A stretch of DNA of 64,000 nt from Actinacidiphila oryziradicis (GTDB lineage: Bacteria > Actinomycetota > Actinomycetes > Streptomycetales > Streptomycetaceae): the NCBI RefSeq assembly GCF_005047355.1, contig NZ_SUMC01000010.1:124001-188000 (forward strand), written 5' to 3'. The notes below the pieces were generated by a model. The model saw only the letters and a program-made list of their open reading frames with translations, did no database searches and was not told the origin of the DNA. Position 1 is the stretch's first letter. The number at the start of each line of letters is the position of its first letter. Made by a program: the position numbers and the translations under genes. Below are positions 19,653 to 27,851 of the stretch, piece after piece.

Positions 19653-19859
19653 CCCCCGGCGCCGCCCCCGGTGACCCCCCGGGCGGCGCGCTGCCGGCCG
19701 CCCGGCGCCACCGCCGCACGCCCGGGCAAGCGGGCTGCCCGAGGCGGCCACCTGCCGCTTCCGGGCGGGACCGGTGGGACGCAAGTGCCCACAGACGTGC
19801 ACCGCCCCGCAGGATTGAGGCAGAATCGCCACGTACAGCCGCCGAGCCGGGGAATAACC

Positions 19860-20996
19860 TTGTCATCATCCGCCAGTAGTGACCGAGCCGCCCGCTATCG
19901 CACGGGCGCCGCCAGAGCGACCGTCCTGCAGACGGTCGGCCGCCGGGAACGGCGGTCGCACCTCACCGCGCCCCGGGTGCCGACCGTGGGGATCGACATC
20001 GGCGGCACAAAGGTGATGGCGGGCGTCGTGGACGCCGACGGCAACATCCTGGAGAAGCTCCGGATGGAGACGCCGGACAAGTCCAAGAGCCCCAAGGTCG
20101 TCGAGGACACGATCGTCGAGCTCGTCCTGGATCTGTCGGAACGGCACGATGTGCACGCCGTGGGCATCGGCGCCGCGGGCTGGGTGGACGCGGACCGCTC
20201 CCGCGTACTCTTCGCGCCGCATCTGTCCTGGCGGGACGAACCCCTCAAGGAACGCCTCTCGGAGAGGCTTCTCGTCCCGGTGATGGTGGACAACGACGCG
20301 AATACCGCCGCATGGGCGGAGTGGCGGTTCGGGGCCGGGCGCGGCGAGAGCGACCTGGTCATGATCACCCTGGGCACGGGGATCGGCGGCGCCATATTGG
20401 AGGAGGGCCACGTCAAGCGCGGTCGCTACGGTGTGGCGGGCGAGTTCGGCCATATGCAGGTGGTGCCCGGAGGGCACCGCTGCGCGTGCGGCAACCGTGG
20501 TTGCTGGGAGCAGTACAGCTCGGGCAACGCGCTGGTGCGCGAGGCCCGCGAGCTGGCGGCGGCCGAGTCTCCGGTGGCGTACGGGATCATCGACCGGGTC
20601 GGCGGCAGTGTCGGCGAGATCACCGGCCCGCTGATCACGGAGCTGGCCCGCGAGGGCGATGCGATGTGCATCGAGCTCTTCCAGGACATCGGCCAGTGGC
20701 TCGGCGTCGGCATCGCCAACCTCGCCGCGGCCCTCGACCCGTCGTGCTTTGTGATCGGCGGCGGGGTGAGCGCGGCGGACGATCTGCTGATCGGCCCGGC
20801 GCGGGAGGCGTTCCGCCGCAATCTGACCGGCCGCGGCTATCGTCCGGAGGCCCGTATCGCCAAGGCGGAGCTGGGACCGGAGGCCGGGATGGTCGGCGCG
20901 GCCGACCTCGCGCGGCTGGTCGCGCGCCGCTTCCGCCGGGCGAACCGCCGCAGGGTCGAGCGGTACGAGCGGCTGACCCGGGCGGTCGGACTATGA
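19860..20996 (+). CDS. ROK-family sugar kinase
   Basis: 378 residues from TTG 19860 (MSSSASSDRAARYRTG), preceded by a GGGGA sequence; longer readings extend into composition-biased sequence. ATP-site motif VGIDIGGTKVMAGV is near residue 41. The sugar-binding EFGHM lies near 195 and the ROK zinc motif CACGNRGCWEQY near 208-219. GVGIANLAAALDPSCFVIGGG near 282-302 is the second ATP motif. ROK kinases phosphorylate glucose or related sugars in the cytoplasm; the exact substrate is open, and a link to the inositol locus is only positional. Its TGA overlaps the next ATG (ATGA). Confidence 0.82.
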   Translation: MSSSASSDRAARYRTGAARATVLQTVGRRERRSHLTAPRVPTVGIDIGGTKVMAGVVDADGNILEKLRMETPDKSKSPKVVEDTIVELVLDLSERHDVHAVGIGAAGWVDADRSRVLFAPHLSWRDEPLKERLSERLLVPVMVDNDANTAAWAEWRFGAGRGESDLVMITLGTGIGGAILEEGHVKRGRYGVAGEFGHMQVVPGGHRCACGNRGCWEQYSSGNALVREARELAAAESPVAYGIIDRVGGSVGEITGPLITELAREGDAMCIELFQDIGQWLGVGIANLAAALDPSCFVIGGGVSAADDLLIGPAREAFRRNLTGRGYRPEARIAKAELGPEAGMVGAADLARLVARRFRRANRRRVERYERLTRAVGL

Positions 20997-21529
20997 CAAG
21001 CGCTCAACCCCTGAGGAAGCCGCCGCGCTGGGTCCGGTGGACGGTCGTACCGCTGCTTGTCCTGGCCCCGGTCGGATACGTGATCATCTCAGCGGAACAG
21101 AGCCGCGACAGCGGCATTGACAAGCAGAACCAGGCGGCCGCTACGCGGCTCACGCATTACTGGCCGAGCAAGGTGCAGCGCCGTATCTACCAGGTGCCGA
21201 TCCCGCTGGGGGGAGTCGCGTCAGGCGTCGCGTACCTGGAGACGAATTCCTGGACGACCAGCACCCTCTATGTACAGTTCCGGACCAACGCCGGAGCCCT
21301 CGACTCCTTCCTCGCGCAGCTCGGCACCAGCCGGGCGGCCCTGAAGACGGGCGATATCACCATTACCGCGCAGCAGCGGAAAATGGTCCGGTGGAACTTC
21401 CGCCCCGCGCACCAGTGGGCCGGAGCGTCGCTCACCGAGCACGGCGACAAGCCGGATCACAACCTCGTCGTCGACCTCACCAACCCGGACCTGCCCGTGA
21501 TCTATGTCGCGTCCACGATGAATTTCTGA
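20993..21529 (+). CDS. Small membrane-anchored protein of unknown function
   Basis: 178 residues from ATG 20993, overlapping the ROK kinase stop by four bases. After a basic MTSAQPLRKPPRWVRW there is one membrane segment (about 17-34, VVPLLVLAPVGYVIISA), then an extracytoplasmic domain with SWTTSTLYVQFRTNAGALDS, KTGDITITAQQRK and LVVDLTNPDLPVIYVASTMNF. No family recognised. Coupling to the kinase suggests joint expression. It is the last intact chromosomal gene before the accessory region. Confidence 0.7.
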   Translation: MTSAQPLRKPPRWVRWTVVPLLVLAPVGYVIISAEQSRDSGIDKQNQAAATRLTHYWPSKVQRRIYQVPIPLGGVASGVAYLETNSWTTSTLYVQFRTNAGALDSFLAQLGTSRAALKTGDITITAQQRKMVRWNFRPAHQWAGASLTEHGDKPDHNLVVDLTNPDLPVIYVASTMNF

Positions 21530-21565
21530 GGGGGCCGGTCGGTGGATCCCCAGGTTTCATCGCTA

Positions 21566-21597
21566 GTGCTCTGACCGCATAGGTTCACCGGGTTGGT
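21566..21597 (+). repeat. Left terminal inverted repeat of the IS630-type element
   Basis: Starts GTGCTCTGACCG and ends TTCACCGGGTTGGT; pairs with 24262-24293 at 28 of 32 positions. Confidence 0.85.
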
Positions 21598-21624
21598 ATC
21601 TCCGGCTCTGCACCGGACGGGAGT

Positions 21625-21927
21625 TCAAGGAGCGGTCGCCCAGGTACGGAACAGCGTGAGGGCCTCGGTGAGGTTTTTGGGGCCGCACGCGGCGTGGAAG
21701 GTTTTCTCAGCGGTCCAGGTCCGAACCCAGTCCTGCGTGCTGCGGTTGACGTCCTGACGGGGGTACTCGCGTTCTTCCAGGTCCGTCTCTTCCAGATCGA
21801 TCTCGACGGTCCAACCGGGATTGTCGAGCGTGGCGATCCTCACGCCCCACACATGCTCCCAGTCGCCGTCGCACTGCCGCGCGTACCAGCTCTGCAGCCA
21901 GCCAAGAAGAGGCTCCGAATCGCTCAT
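21625..21927 (-). CDS. Imm53-family immunity protein
   Basis: 100 residues from ATG 21927, with GGAG upstream in TCTCCTGCC read in reverse. It matches the Imm53 pattern: LLGWLQSWYARQCDGDWEH at the N-terminus, GVRIATLDNPGWTVEIDLEE in the middle and a C-terminal helix ALTLFRTWA. Imm53 proteins are predicted antidotes of polymorphic toxins. No toxin gene is adjacent, so it is an orphan, probably carried as cargo of the surrounding IS630-type element; its stop is only 28 nt from the left terminal repeat. Confidence 0.8.
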   Translation of the reverse strand: MSDSEPLLGWLQSWYARQCDGDWEHVWGVRIATLDNPGWTVEIDLEETDLEEREYPRQDVNRSTQDWVRTWTAEKTFHAACGPKNLTEALTLFRTWATAP

Positions 21928-21997
21928 GGCAGGAGATGCTAAGCCAGACGCGCGCCGGGCTCGGGCGTGTGCTGGTCCAACCGGCAGGGGAGAAGCG

Positions 21998-23106
21998 ATG
22001 GCGGAACCGGTACGAGTAGGCAGGCTGACCGACCAGGAGGGGCAACGACTGCAGCAGATCGTGCGCCGGGGCAGCACCAGCTCAGTGCGCTACCGCCGCG
22101 CGATGATGTTGCTGGCGTCAGCCGGCGGGAACCGGGTGCCGGTCGTCGCCCAACTCGTGGCGGCCGATGAGGACACCGTGCGCGATCTCATCCACCGCTT
22201 CAACGAGATCGGCCTGGCCTGCTTGGACCCCAAGTGGGCGGGAGGCCGTCCCCGCCTGCTCAGCGCTGATGACGAGGACTTCGTCGTCGCGACGGCCACC
22301 ACTCGCCCGGTCAGACTCGGCCAGCCCTTCACCCGCTGGTCGATCCGCAAACTCGCCGCCTACCTGCGCAAAGTCCACGGGCGAGTCATCCGCATCGGCC
22401 GCGAGGCCCTGCGCTGCCTCCTGTCGCGACGCGGCGTCACTTTCCAGCGCACCAAGACCTGGAAGGAGTCCACCGACCCGCAGCGAGACGCCAAGCTGGG
22501 GCGAATCGAGCACGTCCTGGAGCACTTACCCGACCGTACTTTCGCGTTCGACGAGTTCGGGCCGCTCGGCATCCGCCCCACCGCAGGATCCTTCTGGGCT
22601 CCGCAGAACCGACCCCAGCGAATCCCAGCGACCTACCATCGCACCCACGGCGTCACCTACTTCCACGGCTGCTACTCGATCGGTGACGACACCCTGTGGG
22701 GCGTCAACCGCCGCCACAAGGGCGCCGCGCAGTCCCTGGCCGCGCTGAAGTCGATCCGCGCCGCCCGTCCCGACGGCGCCCCCATCTACGTGATCATGGA
22801 TAAGCTTTCCGCTCACAAGGGCGCCAAGATCCGGGCCTGGGCGAAGAAGCACCGGGTCGAGCTGTGCTTCACCCCGACCAACGCCTCCTGGGCGAACCCC
22901 ATCGAGGCCCACTTCGGGCCACTGCGGCAGTTCACCCTGGCGAACTCCCACCACCCCAACCACACCGTCCAGACCCGCGCACTCCACACATATCTGCGCT
23001 GGCGCAACGCCAACACCCGCCACTCACAGCCCAGCGACGAGAACGCGCCCGAATCCGCAGCGAGAAAGGCATGCGCTGGGGAGGACGCCCCCTCGCTGCG
23101 GCGTGA
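21998..23106 (+). pseudogene. IS630-family transposase, frameshifted near the C-terminus
   Basis: ATG 21998 follows GGGGAGAAGCG. N-terminal helix-turn-helix region: RRAMMLLASAGGNRVPVVAQ to DLIHRFNEIGLACLDPKW. The catalytic DDE set is present: Asp in AFDEFGPLGI, Asp in IMDKLSAHKGAK and Glu in NPIEAHFGPLRQF. At about 23020-23040 the expected C-terminus (RRERARIRSEKGMRWGGRPL, stop at 23104) lies in a different frame. The unshifted reading instead runs on to 23314 across the neighbouring gene. A small indel has occurred; whether enzyme activity survives is uncertain, since all catalytic residues precede it. Confidence 0.8.
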
Positions 23107-23128
23107 CCGATCCGGCCGGTCCGCCTCG

Positions 23129-23550
23129 TCACGATCCGCCGGCAGCCGCCTCGGGGACGCCGCTCCGGTCCGGCTGGATCAAGTCCCAGCGGTTTCCGTA
23201 CAGGTCCCGGAAGACGGCGACCGTGCCATAGGGCTCACGCCTGGGTCCCTCTTCGAAAGCGACACCGGCCGCGCGCATGCGCTGGTAGTCGCGGTCGAAC
23301 GCGTCAGTGTTTAAGAACCAGCCGACGCGGCCACCGGTCTGGTCCCCGACCCGGGCCGCCTGCTCAGAGACCGCGGCTCTGGCCAAGAGCACACCCGTTT
23401 CCCGCGCCCCAGGCGGGGCGACGACCACCCAGCGCTTCGCGTCTTCCATAGTGTGTCTTCCAGTAGCTCGAAGCCGACAGCGCCAACGTAGAAGGCGATG
23501 GCCTCGTCGTAGTCACGCACGACAACAGTCACCAGTCCGATATGAGGCAT
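23129..23550 (-). pseudogene. VOC-family (glyoxalase-like) protein, frameshifted
   Basis: The reading from ATG 23550 starts MPHIGLVTVVVRDYDEAIAF, a typical first VOC module with a metal His, and continues to FELLEDT. At about 23450 coding shifts frame to MEDAKRWVVVAPPGA and runs to RDLYGNRWDLIQPDR, the normal C-terminal VOC strand and Glu/Asp region. Together they make one glyoxalase/bleomycin-resistance-like protein of about 140 residues broken by a 1-2 nt indel. Substrate unknown. Inside the IS630-type element. Confidence 0.75.
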
Positions 23551-23618
23551 CCAGCGATCCTGCCCGTCGGCTGACGAGATGCACCACCCCAACCCGGTGA
23601 ACCATCTCGCTCAGAGCG

Positions 23619-24167
23619 TTAGCGGACTGCCCACTCCGTGGTCGGGACGCAGTCGTGCACCGTGTAGGCCCAGTCATCGAACTTCGCGAGGAACGCGCGG
23701 GACAGGAGGACGTCTCCCGCCCGCTGCGCGCGCAGCATGAAGCCGAGCTCGTCCGATGCTGCGTCGCCTTCGACGGACAGCGCGGGGCTCATGTCGCGCT
23801 CGGTCACGTAGTCGAAGACCTGCTCGATGAGCTCGGACGGCACCTGCCCGACCAGCCGTAGGGTGTCCAGCCAGACCTGCGGACCGCACAGGGCGTCGAC
23901 GGCCACGCAGGCGAGGTTGTCGGAGTCCCGGAAGTAGGCCGTGCCAGCGGTCGACCATCCCGGTGCGGTCGTCGCCCGGAAGTCGGCCCGCCCGGTCAGG
24001 ACGCCGCTCCGCGTCTCAGTCTGGAGCGCGGGGCAGGTGAACCCCTGGGCCTTCATGGCCGCGACCGCCTGCTGGTGGCCCATGCCGAAGCGCAGCGGCC
24101 CTACGCTCACGAACGGGGTGTAGACCCACCGCGCCCGCTCGGCCTCCTCGACAACCGGCCACACCAC
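23619..24167 (-). CDS. Hypothetical protein carried by the IS630-type element
   Basis: 182 residues with YTPFVSVGPLRFGMGHQQAV near the N-terminus, TAPGWSTAGTAYFRDSDNLAC in the middle (two Cys: ACVAVDALCG) and a C-terminal helical part ELGFMLRAQRAGDVLLSRAF. No family recognised. The size and composition resemble immunity-type proteins of toxin systems, but that is only impression. The GTG start at 24167 is the upstream limit; GAGGAGG lies inside the reading, so a later start (GTG in PFVSVGP) is possible. Its stop lies 69 nt from the VOC gene start. Confidence 0.55.
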   Translation of the reverse strand: MVWPVVEEAERARWVYTPFVSVGPLRFGMGHQQAVAAMKAQGFTCPALQTETRSGVLTGRADFRATTAPGWSTAGTAYFRDSDNLACVAVDALCGPQVWLDTLRLVGQVPSELIEQVFDYVTERDMSPALSVEGDAASDELGFMLRAQRAGDVLLSRAFLAKFDDWAYTVHDCVPTTEWAVR

Positions 24168-24261
24168 CCGGCACCAGCCCCCTTCGCCTCAAGCCCCTCG
24201 CTGTACCGAGGCCTCAGCACCCTACAGGCGCAACGCGATGCGCTGCAGAAGCTGTGACCTC

Positions 24262-24293
24262 ACCAACCCGGCGAACCTTCCCGGTCAGAGCAC
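24262..24293 (-). repeat. Right terminal inverted repeat of the IS630-type element
   Basis: ACCAACCCGGCGAACC…GGTCAGAGCAC; inverse partner of 21566-21597, with TA at 24294-24295. Confidence 0.85.
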
Positions 24294-24306
24294 TAGCGTG
24301 GCCGAC

Positions 24307-24408
24307 ATGAGCGACGAGAACCCCCTCCAGCACCGTTTCGACGGCCCGGATGAAGCCCCGGTGCTTGTGCTCGGTCCCTCGCTGGGCACCACCTGGCACA
24401 GGTTGTAG
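24307..24408 (+). pseudogene. pcaL: Orphaned 5' end of pcaL, cut by element integration
   Basis: ATG 24307 opens MSDENPLQHRFDGPDEAPVL and continues to LGPSLGTTWH, matching the first residues of the intact pcaL gene at 54982. After the His codon the match ends and the frame stops two codons later at 24406. Codon use here is more G/C-rich than in the copy at 54982, so this looks like the original chromosomal 5' end. The IS630-type element ends 11 nt upstream, so its promoter is separated from the former upstream region too. Confidence 0.85.
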
Positions 24409-24416
24409 GGACCGTC
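24394..24416 (+). other. Left junction (attL-like) of the integrated element
   Basis: TGGCACA (24394-24400) inside pcaL codons is followed by GGTTGTAGGGACCGTC. The right junction has TGGCACA then TGTGGGACCGTC (55075-55093). The two agree except for four extra bases on the left, marking the probable crossover zone. The exact core cannot be fixed from one sequence. Confidence 0.65.
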
Positions 24417-24525
24417 CACGGGCGTCCGGCAAGTCCAAGACAGGTGCTTATTGCCAGGTCAGGGCCTCATTGTTCGGGGGAGTCCGCACAGTCGGTGAGA
24501 CCTGTGTGAGAGCGCGTGAGACGGC

Positions 24526-24557
24526 GAAGCCCCGCCGGGATGCCCTGGCGGGGCTTC
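24526..24557. terminator. Strong hairpin terminator near the left end of the element
   Basis: GAAGCCCCGCC and GGCGGGGCTTC make a perfect 11-bp stem with a 10-nt loop, followed by TGCGAG. It would insulate the element from transcription entering through the pcaL stub, or end leftward transcripts. Confidence 0.75.
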
Positions 24558-24643
24558 TGCGAGCAGCGGGCTACGATGGCGTGTTTCGTCCGGCGCGGCC
24601 ACCGTTGTACTCCGGCTCACCGCTTTTGTCGCCGACGGGTGAA

Positions 24644-24826
24644 ATGAGATTCACCCGACGCCGACACCCGTCTGCCCCGGAGATCCTGGCACCCAGCGGA
24701 AAGGAGTTCCTTATCGGGGACGCGCTGGCCCGAGGCCGTCGCCTCCGGGTGGAACTGGAATGCGGCATCAACGACCGCTCAACCACGGCACCGCCCGTTC
24801 AGCTCGAAATTTCAGAAGCCGACTAA
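24644..24826 (+). CDS. Possible small protein (60 aa)
   Basis: ATG 24644 reads MRFTRRRHPSAPEILAPSG, then KEFLIGDALARGRRLRVELE, ending LEISEAD at TAA. It begins very basic and ends acidic. No ribosome-binding site stands out and no family is recognised. It is the only believable coding stretch between the left junction and the ISAs1 remnant. Confidence 0.3.
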   Translation: MRFTRRRHPSAPEILAPSGKEFLIGDALARGRRLRVELECGINDRSTTAPPVQLEISEAD

Positions 24827-24941
24827 CGACACCAACGCCCCTTAGGCATTCCGGATACTCGTCTGTCCGGCGAAAGAGTGGCCGCTCACCTCACACCACC
24901 TGAGGCCACCGGAGACACCGAGATAGCCCCTCGCACCGTGC

Positions 24942-26109
24942 GTGCTCCCTGGCGACCACTCCGAGGAGGTAGCCGCGGCGGCCGCGCGCAGTGAGTCGCT
25001 GGCGGCGTGCGCGACGCTGGTGGTGGGCGGCGACTTGGTGGCGGCGATCTGGCAGTGGGCGGCACGCTCGCCGCAGGACAAGCTCGCCCGCATCGGTGCC
25101 CGCCTCGATCCGTTGACCGGCCGGTTCGAGGTTCCCAGCGAGCGCACCTTCCGCCGGGTGCTCGCGGATCTGGACACCGACGCCCTGGTCGCCGCCACCT
25201 GCGGCTACGCGGTGGACGTCGTACGCGGACGGCTCCGCTCCCTGAGGTCCCGCGCACTCCTGGCCCTGTGGAGCGCGAGGAGCGGCGCGCCGCCCAGCAC
25301 ACGGCCGAGCATCCGGCGCCGTTTGGCCGGCTGCCCGCGGCGGCCGTGGACAGTAAGGCCCTGCGCGGCGCACGCACCGAGCAGGGCAGGGTCTTCCTGG
25401 TCGGGGCGATCGGCCACGAGACCGGCGTGGTGCTGGGCCAGCGGCAGGTCGCCGACAAGCGCGGCGAAGGCTCCGCCGTCCGCGAGCTGCTGGCCTCGCT
25501 GGAGGTGTCCGGCATGGTGCTGACCCTGGACGCGCTGCACACCACCAAGAAGACCGCCCGCCTGATCACCGATGAGCTGCACGCCCGCTACGTCCTGATC
25601 TTGAAGGGGAACCAGCCGCTGGCCCGCGCCGCGGCCCAGGCCCTGCTGGCCGGCCCCGACGCCGACTGGGTGCAGACCACCCACGTCGACGAGGACCGCG
25701 GCCACGGCCGCGCCGCACGATCCGCACCGCCCCCGCCGACGACACGATCTTCCCCGGCGCGGCCCAGGCCTTCCGCCTGCGCCGCGACAGCGGCGACCTC
25801 GACGGCGCCTGGACGGGCAAGGAGATCGTCTTCGGTGTCACCAGCCTGCCCACCGCGCTCGCCGGCCCCGAGCACCTCAACCACTGCGAGAGGCCGCACT
25901 GGTCGGTGGAGAACCGGCTCCACTGGGTCCGCGACGTCACCTTCCACGAGGACAACTCCCAGGTCAGGACCGGTACCGCGTCCCGAGCCCTGGCCGGCTT
26001 CCGCAACCTGGCCATCAGCACGTTCCGCCTGGCCGGACGAGCCAACATCGCCCACGCCCGCCGCGATCTCCTCAACCACAACGACGCCTTCGCCGTCTAC
26101 GGCATCTGA
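24942..26109 (+). pseudogene. ISAs1-family transposase remnant with at least two frameshifts
   Basis: Three consecutive frames reconstruct one ISAs1 transposase. 24942-25220 reads the N-terminal domain (ARSPQDKLARIGARLDPLTG, then ERTFRRVLADLDTD). About 25225-25715 reads the catalytic core ([51 protein letters not shown]). About 25715-26109 reads the C-terminal part ([19 protein letters not shown], then [17 protein letters not shown]). The Asp, Asp and Glu of the DDE set fall in AVDSK, TLDALH and SVENR. The N-terminus is also missing. Dead element. Confidence 0.85.
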
Positions 26110-26243
26110 TCAACTACCACGAAGTCAGACGCAACGGAACAACGCCGGGGCCGTGCCATTCGGCCATCATAGTTCTGTACGTCCTGTACATTTCTTTCCC
26201 GGAGGAGTCACCGCGGGGAATCCACCGCAGAAAAGAGGCAGCC

Positions 26244-26447
26244 ATGAACCGGCCGTCGGGCCGCTACGTCCTGCCCGAGTTCACCGAGCGGACGAGCTAC
26301 GGAAGCCGGACGCTCGGCCCCTACTCCAAGCTCCTCGAAGGGCGCATCGTCTTCCTGGGCACGGCGATCGACGAGACCGCGGCCAACGACGCGATTGCGC
26401 AACTCCTGCCCGGTTCGCCGACTACCCGTTCGTCGAGTTCGAGCTGA
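26244..26447 (+). pseudogene. clpP: clpP 5' fragment
   Basis: ATG 26244, after GAGGCAGCC, encodes [20 protein letters not shown], then [20 protein letters not shown] and AIAQLL, a typical N-terminal third of an actinobacterial ClpP protease subunit. The match stops before the catalytic Ser and His, and the frame ends at 26447. Upstream at 26174-26190, CTGTAC occurs twice, possibly a remnant of its control region. A non-functional fragment, or at most a short peptide. Confidence 0.7.
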
Positions 26448-26738
26448 TCGACATCAGCAACGAAAGCCCTCGACATGCCGGGCAAGGTCGCCGACTTCCT
26501 ACTCGCGGCCGAACTGGACGACGCCGAGCGCGCCGCGCTCGACCAAGGCGTGACTGTACGGCGAGGTCAGGGCTACACGTTGCGCGTCAGCGCCGTGCCC
26601 TCGGTACACCGGGCACTGCTCGCCCACTGCCAGCCTCTCGACGGCGCCCCCAGCACTCCGGCGATCCCGGCGCAGCGCAAGGCCCGCCGCGAGTACGAGA
26701 ACCGCGTCAACTCCCTCGTAGCCGACGCTCGGCGCTGA
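26400..26738 (+). pseudogene. Fragment of an unknown protein, frameshifted
   Basis: [19 protein letters not shown] in one frame joins, near 26465, to ALDMPGKVADFLLAAELDDA in another; the latter continues to QRKARREYENRVNSLVADA and a TGA at 26736. Read together they form a continuous acidic then basic protein of about 110 residues with no recognised family. ATG 26475 could start a shorter 87-residue product. It follows the clpP fragment directly. Confidence 0.5.
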
Positions 26739-26794
26739 TAGACCCCCGTGACTGCAGCCCAGAACGCTACACAGGGCTACTCGCCACCTGGCCG

Positions 26795-27016
26795 TAGCTA
26801 TACGAGGACAGGGCCCAGGAGGAGGGCTACGCCATCGACCCCGAGGACCTGGCCCACATCTCGCCGTAGCTGACCGAGCACATCAAGCGGTTCGGCGAGT
26901 ACAGCACCCGTGAGCTCGGCATCCAGCCGGAGGCGTACGACCCGAAGCTGAATGTGGATTTCACACGGCTGCGGGAGGAGAACCTCACCAGCGAGGGCTT
27001 CGGTCAGGCGGCCTGA
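26795..27016 (+). pseudogene. C-terminal remnant of a Tn3-family transposase
   Basis: The frame ending at TGA 27014 reads EDRAQEEGYAIDPEDLAHIS, then LTEHIKRFGEYSTRELGIQP and DFTRLREENLTSEGFGQAA. This is the conserved C-terminus of actinobacterial Tn3-type transposases (…DLAHISPYLTEHI…). Two in-frame TAG codons interrupt it (26795 and about 26867, the latter replacing the usual Tyr). Only the last 70 or so residues remain. Confidence 0.75.
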
Positions 27017-27043
27017 CCGAGCAGAGGAAGGGGGCCGTGGCGC

Positions 27044-27388
27044 GTTAGGGGTCTCGCTGGTCGAAGCGTATCCGCAGGTCGCCGCGATGTGGCTTCAGGA
27101 GCGCAACGGCGGGCTGACGCCGCAGAAGGCGACGCCGAAGATGCAGGTCGCGGTGTGGTGGCGGTGTGCGGCCGGGCACGAGTGGGAGGAGCGGATCTCC
27201 AACCGCACCGCGATGCCGAAGTGGAGAACGGCGATGTCGCCGCCTGCCGCGAGTGCGTCGACTACCGGGTCTCCCACACCTTCCCCATGTGCGGGCACAC
27301 GGCGAGGGTGCGGGCGCTCGCGCCCTTCGGGCAGGAAGCGACGGAGCCGACAGGCGGCCAGGTCGGTGTAGCCGCCGAGGTCCGCTAG
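27044..27388 (+). pseudogene. Zinc-ribbon (DUF4379-type) protein remnant, frameshifted
   Basis: GVSLVEAYPQVAAMWLQERN, then VWWRCAAGHEWEERISNRTA, is the repeat unit of the probable-zinc-ribbon family DUF4379, with Cys and His ligands in WWRCAAGHEW. After PKW near 27228 the coding moves to another frame, giving NGDVAACRECVDYR and FPMCGHTARVRAL, which supply the remaining Cys pairs. No start codon is apparent. Such domains occur in proteins linked to restriction and other defence loci, but this copy is broken. Confidence 0.6.
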
Positions 27389-27481
27389 GCGGTGCTCGGG
27401 CTGGTCGACGAGGTGATCAGCGTGCGCGCAGGCGTACCGGCACAGCGCGGTCAGTGAACCGCTGACTCTCTGAGTGCGGCG

Positions 27482-27787
27482 TTACGAAACCAGCGATGGA
27501 TGCCGTGTGACAGGCAGGACCGACTGATCCTCGACGGTTCGCTCTGCCTGGCTAATCTCGGCCCAGACGGCGTCGAGAGACAGGCCGAGGGTGTCGGCGA
27601 TCGCTGCGATGGTCGGGAAGGCGGGGGTAGCCACACGGCCGGATTCGATCTTCCGCAGAGTTTCCGGCGAGATGTGCGAAGCAAGCGCCACGTCCAGCAT
27701 CGAGCGGCAGCCCCGGGCTCGGCGGAGCAGGGCGCCAAGGCGTTGTCCGCGTTCTACCTCGGCGGGGGTGAGCGGCAACCTGACCAT
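27482..27787 (-). CDS. XRE-type helix-turn-helix regulator
   Basis: 101 residues from ATG 27787. The HTH spans about 17-70: RLGALLRRARGCRSMLDVAL, then SPETLRKIESGRVATP and TIAAIADTLGLSLDAVW. The C-terminal tail is short and polar. It is divergent from the methionine aminopeptidase gene with 64 nt between them, containing two direct repeats (27802-27828). The pair probably forms a self-regulated divergon. Of interest because the partner is a translation-related enzyme on a mobile element. Confidence 0.85.
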   Translation of the reverse strand: MVRLPLTPAEVERGQRLGALLRRARGCRSMLDVALASHISPETLRKIESGRVATPAFPTIAAIADTLGLSLDAVWAEISQAERTVEDQSVLPVTRHPSLVS

Positions 27788-27801
27788 GACCCCATTCTAA
27801 T

Positions 27802-27828
27802 ACCGGTACAGTTAGACCGGGATAGTTA
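27802..27828. promoter_or_regulatory. Direct-repeat operator between HTH gene and map
   Basis: ACCGGTACAGTTA (27802-27814) and ACCGGGATAGTTA (27816-27828) differ at two positions and start 14 nt apart in the divergent intergenic region. TAATAC and TAGTTAT inside it could be -10 elements. The likely target is the adjacent HTH protein. Confidence 0.6.
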
Positions 27829-27851
27829 TTGGACGCACATGAGAGGCCCCC

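Larger units (their letters stand above)
21564..24295. mobile_element. IS630-type element with cargo genes, bounded by 32-bp TIRs
   Basis: The ends are inverted repeats (21566-21597 and 24262-24293) matching at 28 of 32 positions, each flanked outside by TA (21564-21565, 24294-24295), the target duplicated by IS630/Tc1-type elements. Inside are an IS630 transposase (frameshifted near its end), an Imm53 gene, a VOC gene (frameshifted) and an unknown gene. At 2.7 kb it is more than twice a plain IS630 element, so passenger genes have been captured. It sits 11 nt upstream of the pcaL stub, so it landed in the former pcaL promoter region. Confidence 0.8.

Noticed and set aside
24380-24420. tRNA-type attachment site
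   Set aside because: No cloverleaf or tRNA 3' end at either junction; the junction lies in protein-coding sequence.
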